Shown: positions 35,223-44,158 of the stretch, one piece after another | Layout: each line of letters begins with the position of its first letter | Numbering within the stretch: position 1 is the stretch's first letter | DNA from: Quercus robur | Lineage: Eukaryota; Streptophyta; Magnoliopsida; Fagales; Fagaceae | Direction of reading: 5' to 3' | Assembly: GCF_932294415.1 (NCBI RefSeq) | Contig: NC_065539.1 | Location: 32,924,001 to 32,988,000 of the forward strand | DNA length: 64,000 bases | Position numbers and translations under genes: made by a program | The notes under the pieces: model-generated | What the model saw: the letters and a program-made list of their open reading frames with translations, nothing else | Databases searched by the model: none | Told to the model about the DNA's origin: nothing

Positions 35223-38200
35223 CAACTTTTCAAGTCTATTAGCCACTCCCATGTGCATGGGGAGATGAGATGTACATGAAGTAGGTAGAGACACTTCGGA
35301 GAGAGCTTTCAATCAAAGTGACTCTACCACCCTTTGACAGATAATTTCTTCCAACCAACTAATCTTCTCTCCATCCATTCCACAATAACATCCCAAGTTG
35401 AACTTGTCTTAAAACGAGATCCGAAGGGCAAACCTAAATAAGGATAGGAAGAGCTCCCACATGACAACCTAATAATATAGCTATGTTGTCCACATTAGGA
35501 ACAAAACCCCATTAGGACAATCTAACTCTTACCAAAATTATTTTTGAGGTCAAGCGCTGCCTCCAAATAAAGCAATACACAATGGATGTGGAGAAGCTCA
35601 TCTATACTCTACATTTGATCCACAAAATATGAGAGTGTCATCTGCGAATAATAAATAGGAAATTAGCAAACTCCATTGGAACCAATAATAAAATTAGACA
35701 CAAAGCCACCCTCCACCACTCTGTTGATCATACAACTGAGAGCCTCCATCACAAAAATAAAAAGAAGAGGGAAAAGAGGATCCCCTAGCCAGAGACCCTA
35801 TGAACTACCAAAGAAACCTAAGGAACTCCCATTTAAGGATAGAGAATATAACTGCAGAGTGCAAAATTCAATCCACTTCCATTTCATCCAAAAAACCCAA
35901 TGCTCCATCAAATGAGTAACGCAGCTCTGATTTATGATCATACACCCACAACCAACTTCAATAAGCAAGAACTTTACCAATACTCTTGTAAGCACTACCA
36001 ATCAAAATGATAGGCTTGTAATCCTTAATATTAGACGCACCTAGTTTCTTTGGGATTGAAGTGCTAAAGGAAGCATTCATGCTCTTATTAACAGAACTGT
36101 CATTATAGAAAGAATACATTACTCTCATAAAATCATCTTTTGCCACACCCAGCAACAACGAAGGAAGCTAACGGTAAAGCCATCCAGAACTGAATTTTTT
36201 TTTTTTTTTTTTTTATCACCATTCATCTCTTTAATGGATCCATATACTTCACACTCTTTAAAATATCTTTCTAACCAACACTATGATCAACGTTAAGAGT
36301 AAGAAGTTCAAGCACTCAACCCCCAGTCAAATGTATACTGATTCATCAATTTTTTTTTGTGAAACTACATGATGCCTTCCTTCACCTCTTGATCCTCCAA
36401 AAATCAACCCCATTGATGTTGACATTGCCAATGAAATTAGACAGCATTTGAGAATTTACAAGCCCATGTAGAATCTCATATTGTTTTTTGATAGGTAGAA
36501 TCTCATATTGTTATCTCCTTCCTTCAACCATAAAGCTCTACTACTCAAAAAACTCGGCTCCTCAAATTGACCAACTAAAATTTGTCGCAATTTTCGGTTT
36601 TGACCAGTTTTTTTCCCAACACAGTTGATTTTGATTTTGATTTTGATTTTTAATATTTTCCAGTTTCGACAATCCAATTGAAGTTGTCGCTCAAACCTCT
36701 CTATGCCATCGCTCAACCCCTCCCCCCACTGCTGTCAGCCAACCTCAGCCCCTCCCCACAAAAAATATTTCACTCTCTAGGTCCAATTCTTTGAAAGCAC
36801 TCTCTCAAGCTCTTCAGAATTAGCCCCACTGATGAAGGTCCACAGGTTTTATTGTCAGTTGGTCCATGCAGGGACATACCTAGCTCGACGGTTGAAGATC
36901 TTTCTAGTATAACTATAGAAATTGATCTAGATATTATTTTTGTGTTCAGCCGTATTTATCATTCAATAGTTTTCGAATACTCCACACTAATTCAACGTCG
37001 TATATGTAACTCAAACAAAGTATTGGCATTAGACAATCAGCAAAGTGCACAACATAACACACTTCCTAAACAATCATTAAAACTAAATAAACCGGAAAGC
37101 AGTCAAACACCTATGGAGCATAAATATTAAATGCCAAACCTGTAAACAACCGGAAGGCATTAGGCAACTCCCTTTTCTGTGTAGCATAAAACATCCCAGT
37201 TTTCTCCATAAGATAAAGCCCCGGATCAACGATTATCGGCCTCAACTTCCTAGACCTATAGACCACCAAAAACACAAATACAATTCATAGGTGTTTGAAT
37301 CTACAATTTGGGCAGTTGAATTTGAAATAACACAAATCCGAGAAGTAACTAGAACCCATACTCTTTCCAGCCGATGTAACTTGAATGATTCACAAAGTTG
37401 AGACTTTTGGGTAGAAATGACAAAATGTGAAGAAGATCTGCAAGCCCAAAAAAACCCACATAAGAAAATGAACCAAAAATACTCAGAAAATCGAAAAAAG
37501 CTTAACCACACGGTACCACAAAGAACCCACATAAGAAAATGAATCAACAACACACAGAAAATTGAAAAAAGTGCAACCCCACGCAGTATCATAAAAAAAC
37601 CCACATAACAAAATGAATCAACCACACACAGTACCATCTTGGGTGACAAGTGGGTAATCAGCGGCATTGAGAGTAACAAACCAATCCCAATTCTGCGAAA
37701 GCCGGAGCAGTATAGAGGCGCCACGGAGCGTGAAGGAGATACCAGAGGAGCCCTTTGGATAAGCGAAATCGGCCTTGCCGACGACATTGACGTTCTGGGC
37801 AGCTTTGAAAATGGGGATAGATTGGACTGAAATAGCGAGACCATCACGCTCAGATTGTGGAGCAGTGAGGTCAAGGTGTAGGAGGTACTGGTTTTTGGGG
37901 TGGTAGGTGGCTAGGAGAAGACGGAGGATCCGACCCGAGTCGCCGGCGGATCCGGATATGAGGTAGGCGATGGAGGGAGGGGAAGGGTCGGAGGAGGTTT
38001 GGTGGGTCGGGAAGAGATATGGATCGGGGCGGATTTGGGAGGTGGAGGCGGAGGCGGAGGTGGAGGTGGAAGAGGAAGAGAGGAAGAAGAGGAGAGAGAA
38101 GAGAGAAGCGGCTACGATGATGTAGAGTGTGGTTTTGTGATCTTTGGGATTGGGAATTGGAATGGTAGTGGAGAAGGTGTGTTGTGTTGGTGGTGAAGGT

Positions 38201-38253
38201 GAGGGTGAGGGTGATGGTGATGGTGATGGTGAAGGTGATGATTGGTTTTGCAT
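31878..38253 (-). CDS. GT14-family glycosyltransferase (GlcAT14-like), four exons
   Basis: Exons on the minus strand: 37635-38253, 37362-37437, 37140-37255, 31878-32392, with GT-AG introns throughout. They join in frame to 441 residues, close to the family's usual length. The product looks like a type II Golgi membrane protein. It has a Ser/Pro-rich cytosolic tail (residues 1-25), one membrane segment (about 42-58) and a lumenal Branch/PF02485 domain from about residue 96 (AYLISGSAG). Typical stretches are LHLDLTAP, NWDWFVTLNAADYPL, IIVDPGLY and VPGGWC near the end. Arabidopsis relatives add glucuronic acid to arabinogalactan-protein glycans; I infer a similar role here. Several N-glycosylation sites (NHT, NRT, NGT) fit a lumenal domain. 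Intron 3 (4747 bp) is enlarged by a LINE and a MITE. The start codon is the first ATG of exon 1. No stop or frameshift seen. Confidence 0.9.
32567..32780. mobile_element. MITE in intron 3 of the GT14 gene, about 214 bp
   Basis: The left end 'gggtaaaatactattttgat' and the right end, on the other strand, 'gggtaatatactattttggt' form long inverted ends. T runs on both sides obscure the target duplication. No coding capacity. Confidence 0.75.
33870..36716 (-). pseudogene. Decayed LINE (L1-type) ORF2 in intron 3 of the GT14 gene
   Basis: Minus-strand peptide pieces follow the order of a plant LINE ORF2. The pre-RT segment SRALWLKEGDNN is near 36510-36545. The RT start MNASFSTSIPKK...YKPIILIGSAYKSIGKVLAY is about 35958-36090. 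RT core GDPLFPLLFIFVMEAL (about 35740-35790) and YLGLPFGSRFK (about 35400-35440) follow. A zinc-region segment DKIYWVLSKKHRFDAKSFY (about 34470-34530) and the C-terminal part (about 33900-34100) complete it. Many stops and frame changes; no endonuclease recognised at the 5' side. Same orientation as the host gene, which favours its tolerance in the intron. Confidence 0.85.
35171..35219. repeat. C20 run joined directly to A29 run
   Basis: Twenty C are followed without interruption by 29 A, inside the decayed LINE. The LINE frame is recognisable on both sides. It may be real microsatellite growth or an assembly/polishing artefact. Confidence 0.85.
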
Positions 38254-38723
38254 TGTTTCTCTGTTTTTTTATTTTTTTTGAATTTCTGGATTGGGTTTTG
38301 GGGAATTTGGCGTTAGATCATAGATGCGTTTGCCAGTTCTATTTTTGAGAAGAAGATGTAATAAATTCCTTTGCCAGTTTGATTGTGTGTAGTAGAGCTC
38401 ACTCTCATTTTGATTTTACAAGTTTTTGTTTTCTTTTCCTATTACTGTATTTGATTCTCCACACCAACAACAAATTGTGTTGCTTTTGTTTTTTCTTCTC
38501 AATATTTTCTTTTTCGGGTACAAATCCGATAAAGTAGTACTAGCCTACAAGGTAAGATACCAAAACTCATCATTGGGCCAAATGCACGCGAGATGGAAAA
38601 ACTTCTGGTTATTTAAAAAAGAGAAGTCTTACTAGGCATAGGTGTAAGACCTAGAGGCTTGATGAATCCTTTAGAAGATAAATTCTCATATGCTTGAGCA
38701 AGGGTCATTTCTAGGTCGGAAAA
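38254..38723. promoter_or_regulatory. Upstream region of the GT14 gene
   Basis: This is the stretch upstream of the GT14 start codon. No clear TATA box or known motif can be asserted. The small open frame at 38426-38635 on the other strand is not supported as a gene. Confidence 0.35.
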
Positions 38724-39784
38724 TTAACGATGGACCTTCTTTGTGAAGTTGAGGTACACTAAGGTTTGTTGAGGTATGATCGCACTCACATTCAAGAGAT
38801 TGGAAGCTTTAGAGGTAGTTGTTCCTCCTCCATATGCCTTCTTGATTGGAGGTTTGCTCTCACCCTTCTCCAATTGTCCATTATTGATGGCATCCTCTAT
38901 CCTAGTTCCACAATCACACAACTCTCCAAAAGAACTAATAAGCGATGACAAGAGCCTACTATTATATGTCGGAAACAAATTCTTGATAGTCATGTTGATT
39001 TGACCTTTTTCATTTGCCCTATTAACCATCCTAGACGCCTTTCCCTTCCACTTTGTCATGTATTCGAAGAATGTTTCCCCTACTTCTTACTTAGTGGTCT
39101 CCAAATCTCTCAAAGTTACATCAATCCTGGTATTCAAGATGAATTGATCTACAAATAACTCCACTAGCCCATTCCACACCTTAGTCTTGCTAGGATCCAA
39201 ACTATAGTACCACCTTGATGCACCTCCCTTGAGTGAGAAAGGAAATGCATGCAAAGTTTGCTTCTCATCCAACCCCTTCATTTCAGCAATGCTTAGGTAC
39301 CTCTTAACATGTTGCTTTAGATCTCCAGTTCTATCAAACTTTTCCACATCTGAAATCTTGAACTTTGAAGGTAGTGCAATGGGGGTCTTAGAGCTTATGC
39401 CCCCCATGTTGTAAGGACAATCATCCATCCCTTGGGCCTTGCGAAAGGCTAGTTGCATTTTCTCTATCTTCTTTCTCATGACTATGGTTTCCGTCATGAG
39501 TTTCTCATTTTTTTTTTGTTCCTCTCATAATTAGCTTTATCCCTTTCATCCCAATCTTCCACTTCCTCCTCATTGAGAACCTCTAAACGTGGTGGCTTCT
39601 TCAATTTGGACTCCTCAAGCTTAGTGAGACAACTTCCCATCTTTTTGAAAGCATCACTTTGTTCTTCCATTGCCTTGAATATATTTTGTGCAATTTCATC
39701 ACTAATTGGAGCAATCATTGTAGCTTGAAAGGATTCCCTTTCTTGGAACACTTCTTCTTGATGTGTGTCCTCAATCTTGACCAA
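38724..39784 (-). pseudogene. Gag pseudogene of a second, different Gypsy element
   Basis: On the minus strand, 39784-39494 gives an acidic/basic N-terminal part. 39497-39087 then gives the capsid-like part with PSKFKISDVEKFDRTGDLKQH and GGASRWYYSLDP. The frame continues past a single stop (TAA near 39088-39090) into a part containing YMTKWKGKASRM and ISSFGELCDCGTRIEDAI (to 38724). There is a frame change at the T run near 39511. This gag is unlike that of the two Tat elements and looks like another plant Gypsy lineage. No pol was found; the rest is lost. Confidence 0.8.
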
Positions 39785-41391
39785 ATGCCTTCTGTTCTTT
39801 TCTCGAGTCCAAATTGGAGTGGGGACGTGTTTTCTTGACTTTGGTGGTGCAATGGTGCCTGAAAAGAAATCTCATTTTTATAAAGTCCATGTCCCAATTA
39901 AAAGTTCCTTTTGTTTTTAGGTGTCCTTAGAAAATCTTTAAGTCCATTTTAATGAGAACCCAATTACAAAATCACTCCTTTTCCTCTCATGAGCCTTACC
40001 CCTCATTTCAAGGGACTTTGGTCCATTTACAATAATGCTCTCATCTTACTCTCCTGGGCTTTCATTAGAATGTACTTAGAAATATTCAACCTTTTGTCTC
40101 AAACATGGACTTACAAAATACATTCATCACCTTTGTGCTCTTCTTTTTTCATTTCATTATTATTTTCTTTTTCTTTTTTTGAAGTGGCCCATTAGCTAGA
40201 ATACATTATAACCTTCCTCTCAAGGTCCATGAAGTACTCATTATCTTGGGCTTAGGCATACAAAAAAGAGCCCAAGATTAGGGAAATCCATATTGACTTT
40301 GTAGGATTTTGGATGCTAAGTCCATAGCATACTTGTTATCTTAGGTCCAAAGTCCTTTTTTTGAAAAGACTTTTTGATATGGTCTTATGAATCTTTCAAG
40401 TTAAGACATACCTTTGGATTTAGGGATAAGTCTTTTACATGGGAGAACTTTTTTTCTTTTGTCCCATTTGTCTTAGGGTATGCCATAACTTTAGAATTAG
40501 GTGAGCACAAGATATATGGTTAAACAAATAAGAGATATAAAGGGTACTCTCTTTTGATAGGATCTAGGATCTCTCTAAGTGTGGGTAGGCTTCCTGAGAC
40601 TAAAGGGATAGATAAGTAGGTCACTCATAACTAGATGTGTCATGATTCCAACCGAGGGCCTAAGTGGACCTTTGTGGATTGATGGCAAACCATTAACGTA
40701 CTGAAAGTCCATCATAGGCAATGACACACATTATGAGTTGGTGGGATGAACTTTGAAAGACTTGGGCCCGAATGGAGCCTTCCATCTTCTCATTCATCAC
40801 CAACTAAGGTTAAGGAACAAAAGAACCATGTGATGTGTGTGCAAACAAATATTGAGTAAGCTTTTATTAAGATTAAGACATAGGACACATAGGAATTAAA
40901 CTCATTATCCACAGTGGAATGTGGACGTAAGAGGGGGGGGGGGGGAGTCGCCACTTAGTTTTTGCAATTATCTAGGAACCATATATATAACGTCCTTTCG
41001 AGGAAAGACCTTTTAATCTTATTACCAGAGATATGGGTTCAGAGTTAAGGTACGGTCTCGGGAAAGTGTTAGGCACCCAAAACCACCCAACCCTAAGGTT
41101 GGCTTCCTATCATTGTGATTTATGTCTTAATCCTATTAATGGCACACTCAACATTGGTATTCTAACTTACACACACACACACTAACATTCATCTAACAAT
41201 CAACATGGCATCAAACATCCCTAACCATTCATCTATCATGCTTGTCAAACAAAAGCCTACCATTCATCTAATCACGCAAATCAAACAACCTAACATTCAT
41301 CTAATCATGGCATTACATATAAACTCTAGCATACATCTAAGCATGCTTTATCATAAATTTCATGTTATTCATCCAAGGCAGCAATCAAATC
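39785..41391 (-). repeat. Leader-side remnant of the second Gypsy element
   Basis: This is the untranslated side upstream (minus strand) of the gag pseudogene. The segment near 40940-41095 (gtcgccacttag... ggtacggtctcgggaa... gtgttaggcaccc) is a type I know from leaders of plant LTR retrotransposons. Repeated 'cattcatctaatca' motifs lie at 41180-41390. A G run is at about 40933-40945. The young Tat element inserted at its right edge. No LTR was identified. Confidence 0.5.
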
Positions 41392-41396
41392 ATGGC

Positions 41397-41995
41397 TGTA
41401 CAGCACCGAGCTTCCAAAGCCCATACTAGCCTTGGGCCCAGACCCATCTAGGCCCCGGGCCCAAGCCCATATCGGCCTGGGGCGCAGGCCCAGCAGAAAG
41501 TTCCAGTTACCTTATGCCCTTCTTGAAACTGCCTTAGAGTAAAAACAAGCTTCGGGTATTAAGTTCCCAGAGTTGACCGGTTAGTCTTTCCCGGTGGAGC
41601 GCATGAGACATGTCCGGGAAGATCATGATATGCACGGGAACGTGAGTTGCCAAACATAATCGGTGAAAATGGAACCAAGTTCCAAGATCATAAATGCTGC
41701 ACCGCCCTTTCACCTAAACAACCACTTTAACCAAATAATACAGGACCTTCAGTAGCACTAACGGTGACTGTAATCATGATCTTCCCACTAACCTTGGCTA
41801 TAAATAGAAGAAAGTTGGGAGAAGAAGGGGTTCAGAAAAATTGAGAGAAAACAGTCAAGGAGAGGGTTCTAACTGAGTGTTACTTTGAGTCTCTCTGCCG
41901 AGAACGACCCATTGTAGGAAATACTTAAGCCCACTACAAATAAATTGTGAGCCCAAGTGACCTAAGGTCCAGAAGTCTTACACTTGGTTCTTACA
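41397..41995 (+). repeat. 5' LTR of the young Gypsy element
   Basis: 599 bp, TGTAC...TTACA. TATA box ctataaatag at 41798-41807. Six transitions from the 3' LTR: five fall in the first ~90 bp and one near 41762. Confidence 0.96.
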
Positions 41996-41997
41996 AT

Positions 41998-42014
41998 TGG
42001 CGCCCACCGTGGGG
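41998..42014 (+). promoter_or_regulatory. Primer binding site
   Basis: tggcgcccaccgtgggg starts two bases after the LTR and would pair with a tRNA 3' end. The tRNA is not identified. Confidence 0.85.
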
Positions 42015-42058
42015 CTCTCCTACGAAACTGTGGTTTGAGTGAGACTCAAGCAAGGGAG

Positions 42059-43675
42059 ATGTCTGGGGAGCGTTCAGGAGGGCATGTTCCGAGCAATTCC
42101 GCAGGATCTTCTCGGGGATCGACGTGGAGGGAGAGAAGGCAGAAACGGCTGGAGGATAGGGAGCATCCAAGAGGAGAGGAAAGGTCCGGATTGGGAGAAG
42201 GATCGGCCCAGACACGCCGGACAATTTCAAGCGTCTCAGCACATCGGCAACATGATGATAGAGACCGGGAGCTGGAGCGGTTACGCAGATTGGTAATGGA
42301 CTTGGAGCTGGAAGCAAGGGGTCGGCGCCACGAAAGGAACCACAACCCCCAACCCAGGAGAAACCGTGGCGAGGAAGGTTCCAGCCGATCTGTTACACAA
42401 CAACACCGAGACCGATCACGTTCTCAAGAGTCACATCGACACTCCCGGGAGACGCGTCGTAGACGGGACCGTTCCCAGTCGAATGGATATGATAACCAAG
42501 GGTCAGAGTCGCCAGAGGAGCGGCGGCACCACAACGCCGCGATGGACGCCATGAGCAGGGCCTTGCGGATGGCAGCCCGGTCTCCATTCTCTGATGAGAT
42601 TGAACGGGCACCCATGCCGAGCAGATTCACGCGCCCACCATTCAATTCCTATGAGGGGAGGACAAACCCCGTGGAGCATGTCAATCATTACATCCACATG
42701 ATGTCTTTGCATGCGCACAACGATGCATTGATGTGTAAAGTATTCCCCTCCAGCCTCGGCTCTACCGCACTGAGATGGTTCAATGGGTTGCGGAAAGGTT
42801 CTATACACAGCTTCGCCGAGCTGATTCAGGAGTTCGGCAGCAGGTTCGTAACATGCAGCCGAGTGCAACAACCGGTCGACGCGTTGCTTTCCATGAAAAT
42901 GAGGGTCGGGGAAACCCTTCGGAGTTATGCCAGCCGATACTGGGAACTCTACAATGAGATTGGAGGGGGGAACGAGAAAATTGCGGCTAGCACCTTCAGG
43001 ATGGGGCTCCCCGAGGATTCTGAACTGCGGGAGTTGCTGACAAGAAGACCCCCGGAGGATATGAGGCAACTGATGAGACGCATAGAGGAGTACAAGCGCC
43101 TGGAGGATGACCGGCTGCAAAGCAGGGGGAAAGCTCCTTTTACGGGGAGATCTCGACAAAGCATCCTGCCGCCAAAACCGAAAAGGGACTTCAGAATGCA
43201 GGAACCGGAGGTGCAGATCGAGGGGGTTAATGTGTTGTTTAAAGAGCCCGTGCACAAGATACTGGAACGGATAAGGAACGAGCCATTCTTCAGATGGCCG
43301 AACAAAATGGGGGGCGACCCATCTCGGAGGAACCAAAGCCTATACTGCACCTATCACAGAGACAAGGGGCACACCACCGAGCAGTGTAGGGTATTGAAAG
43401 ATCATCTCGGGCAGTTGGTGAAGGCAGGGCACCTGAAAGAGTTTGTAGCAGATTCCACTGACCGAGAGACCGGGCAGGGCGCCCAACAGAAAAGGAATCC
43501 CCTTCCACCACCCCTGGGGGTAATCAACGTCATTCATGCCGCACCGAGAAGAGCAGCAGCGGCAAGAAGGGTAATGACAGTGGCTTGCGCGGAGGGAGAA
43601 CCATCCAAGAAGCAAAAGAAAGATGGACGGCTGGACATCTTGTTCGGAGAAGATGATTTGGAAGGAACCATCTAA
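42059..43675 (+). CDS. Gag polyprotein of the young Gypsy element
   Basis: 538 residues from the ATG at 42059. An in-frame ATG at 41984 lies inside the LTR and is unlikely to be the start; the old element's gag also starts at the equivalent of 42059. The N-terminal third is highly charged (Arg/Glu/Ser rich). The capsid-like Retrotrans_gag part follows, with LRWFNGLRKGSIHSF near residues 238-252. A zinc knuckle at about residues 430-443 has the form C-x2-H-x4-H-x4-C (CTYHRDKGHTTEQC), a variant of CCHC that I know from Tat elements. It ends at a TAA where the old element has a glutamine codon, so this stop is probably a later mutation. It uncouples Gag from protease and pol in this copy. Confidence 0.92.
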   Translation: MSGERSGGHVPSNSAGSSRGSTWRERRQKRLEDREHPRGEERSGLGEGSAQTRRTISSVSAHRQHDDRDRELERLRRLVMDLELEARGRRHERNHNPQPRRNRGEEGSSRSVTQQHRDRSRSQESHRHSRETRRRRDRSQSNGYDNQGSESPEERRHHNAAMDAMSRALRMAARSPFSDEIERAPMPSRFTRPPFNSYEGRTNPVEHVNHYIHMMSLHAHNDALMCKVFPSSLGSTALRWFNGLRKGSIHSFAELIQEFGSRFVTCSRVQQPVDALLSMKMRVGETLRSYASRYWELYNEIGGGNEKIAASTFRMGLPEDSELRELLTRRPPEDMRQLMRRIEEYKRLEDDRLQSRGKAPFTGRSRQSILPPKPKRDFRMQEPEVQIEGVNVLFKEPVHKILERIRNEPFFRWPNKMGGDPSRRNQSLYCTYHRDKGHTTEQCRVLKDHLGQLVKAGHLKEFVADSTDRETGQGAQQKRNPLPPPLGVINVIHAAPRRAAAARRVMTVACAEGEPSKKQKKDGRLDILFGEDDLEGTI

Positions 43676-44152
43676 CCTCACGACGACGCTTTGGTGGTGA
43701 CAGCCCAGATAGGCGGATTCTTGGTGAAGAGGGTGATGATTGATCAGGGTAGCGGGGCTGACGTTATGTACCCGGACCTCTTCGAAGGGCTCGGGTTAAA
43801 AACCCAGGATTTGGCGAAGTATGACACGCCATTGATCTCGTTTGACGGGAGGGTTGTGATTCCCGAGGGGCAAATCTCTCTCCCAGTGGACATGGAGGGC
43901 AAGGAAGTTATAGTTACGTTCATAGTAGTCCGATCATTTGCACCTTACACCGCAATCCTGGGGAGGCCGTGGATTCACGCCATGGGGGCTGTTCCGTCCA
44001 CCCTTCACGTGAAAGTAAAATTCCCTACTGAGCATGGAGTTGTAGAGGTAAGGGGGAATCAACAGGTGGCGAAGCAATGCCTCGTAGCCGCGGTCCGGTG
44101 GGAAAAGGAACAGCTCGGCCAAGCTGAGCACGCCGAGAAAGAAACTGCATAG
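43676..44152 (+). CDS. Aspartic protease segment of the young Gypsy element
   Basis: Same reading frame as gag and pol: 158 codons between the TAA at 43673-43675 and the TAG at 44150-44152. The active-site region is MIDQGSGADV (catalytic Asp about residue 23); family members usually show D-S/T-G, here D-Q-G-S-G. The flap/end region AILGRPWIHAMGAVPS is typical. It would cut the polyprotein into mature proteins. It has no start codon of its own at the proper place, so it depends on translation from gag. In this copy that requires passing the TAA. It ends in the leaky-type TAG CAA TTA. Confidence 0.88.
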   Translation, partial: PHDDALVVTAQIGGFLVKRVMIDQGSGADVMYPDLFEGLGLKTQDLAKYDTPLISFDGRVVIPEGQISLPVDMEGKEVIVTFIVVRSFAPYTAILGRPWIHAMGAVPSTLHVKVKFPTEHGVVEVRGNQQVAKQCLVAAVRWEKEQLGQAEHAEKETA

Positions 44153-44158
44153 CAATTA
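44150..44158 (+). promoter_or_regulatory. Candidate programmed readthrough site, TAG CAA TTA
   Basis: The protease frame ends TAG and is followed by CAATTA, an exact fit to the UAG CAR YYA readthrough context of tobamoviruses. RT-integrase continues in the same frame for 1091 codons. The nine bases are identical at the same junction of the old element (5218-5226), although flanking sequence has diverged. In soybean SIRE1, a Copia-type element, stop suppression of a similar kind expresses the env-like ORF (known). Use here is inferred; it would set the Gag-protease to pol ratio. Confidence 0.75.

Noticed and set aside
41984-42058. Upstream in-frame ATG of gag
   Set aside because: It lies in the LTR/PBS. 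The ATG at 42059 matches the start in the old element.
42503-43336. 277-codon minus-strand frame opposite gag
   Set aside because: A shadow of the GC-rich gag frame. The old element shows no equivalent, and composition follows the sense codons.
43673-43675. TAA between gag and protease as a second programmed stop
   Set aside because: The context is not a known readthrough signal, and the old element has glutamine there.
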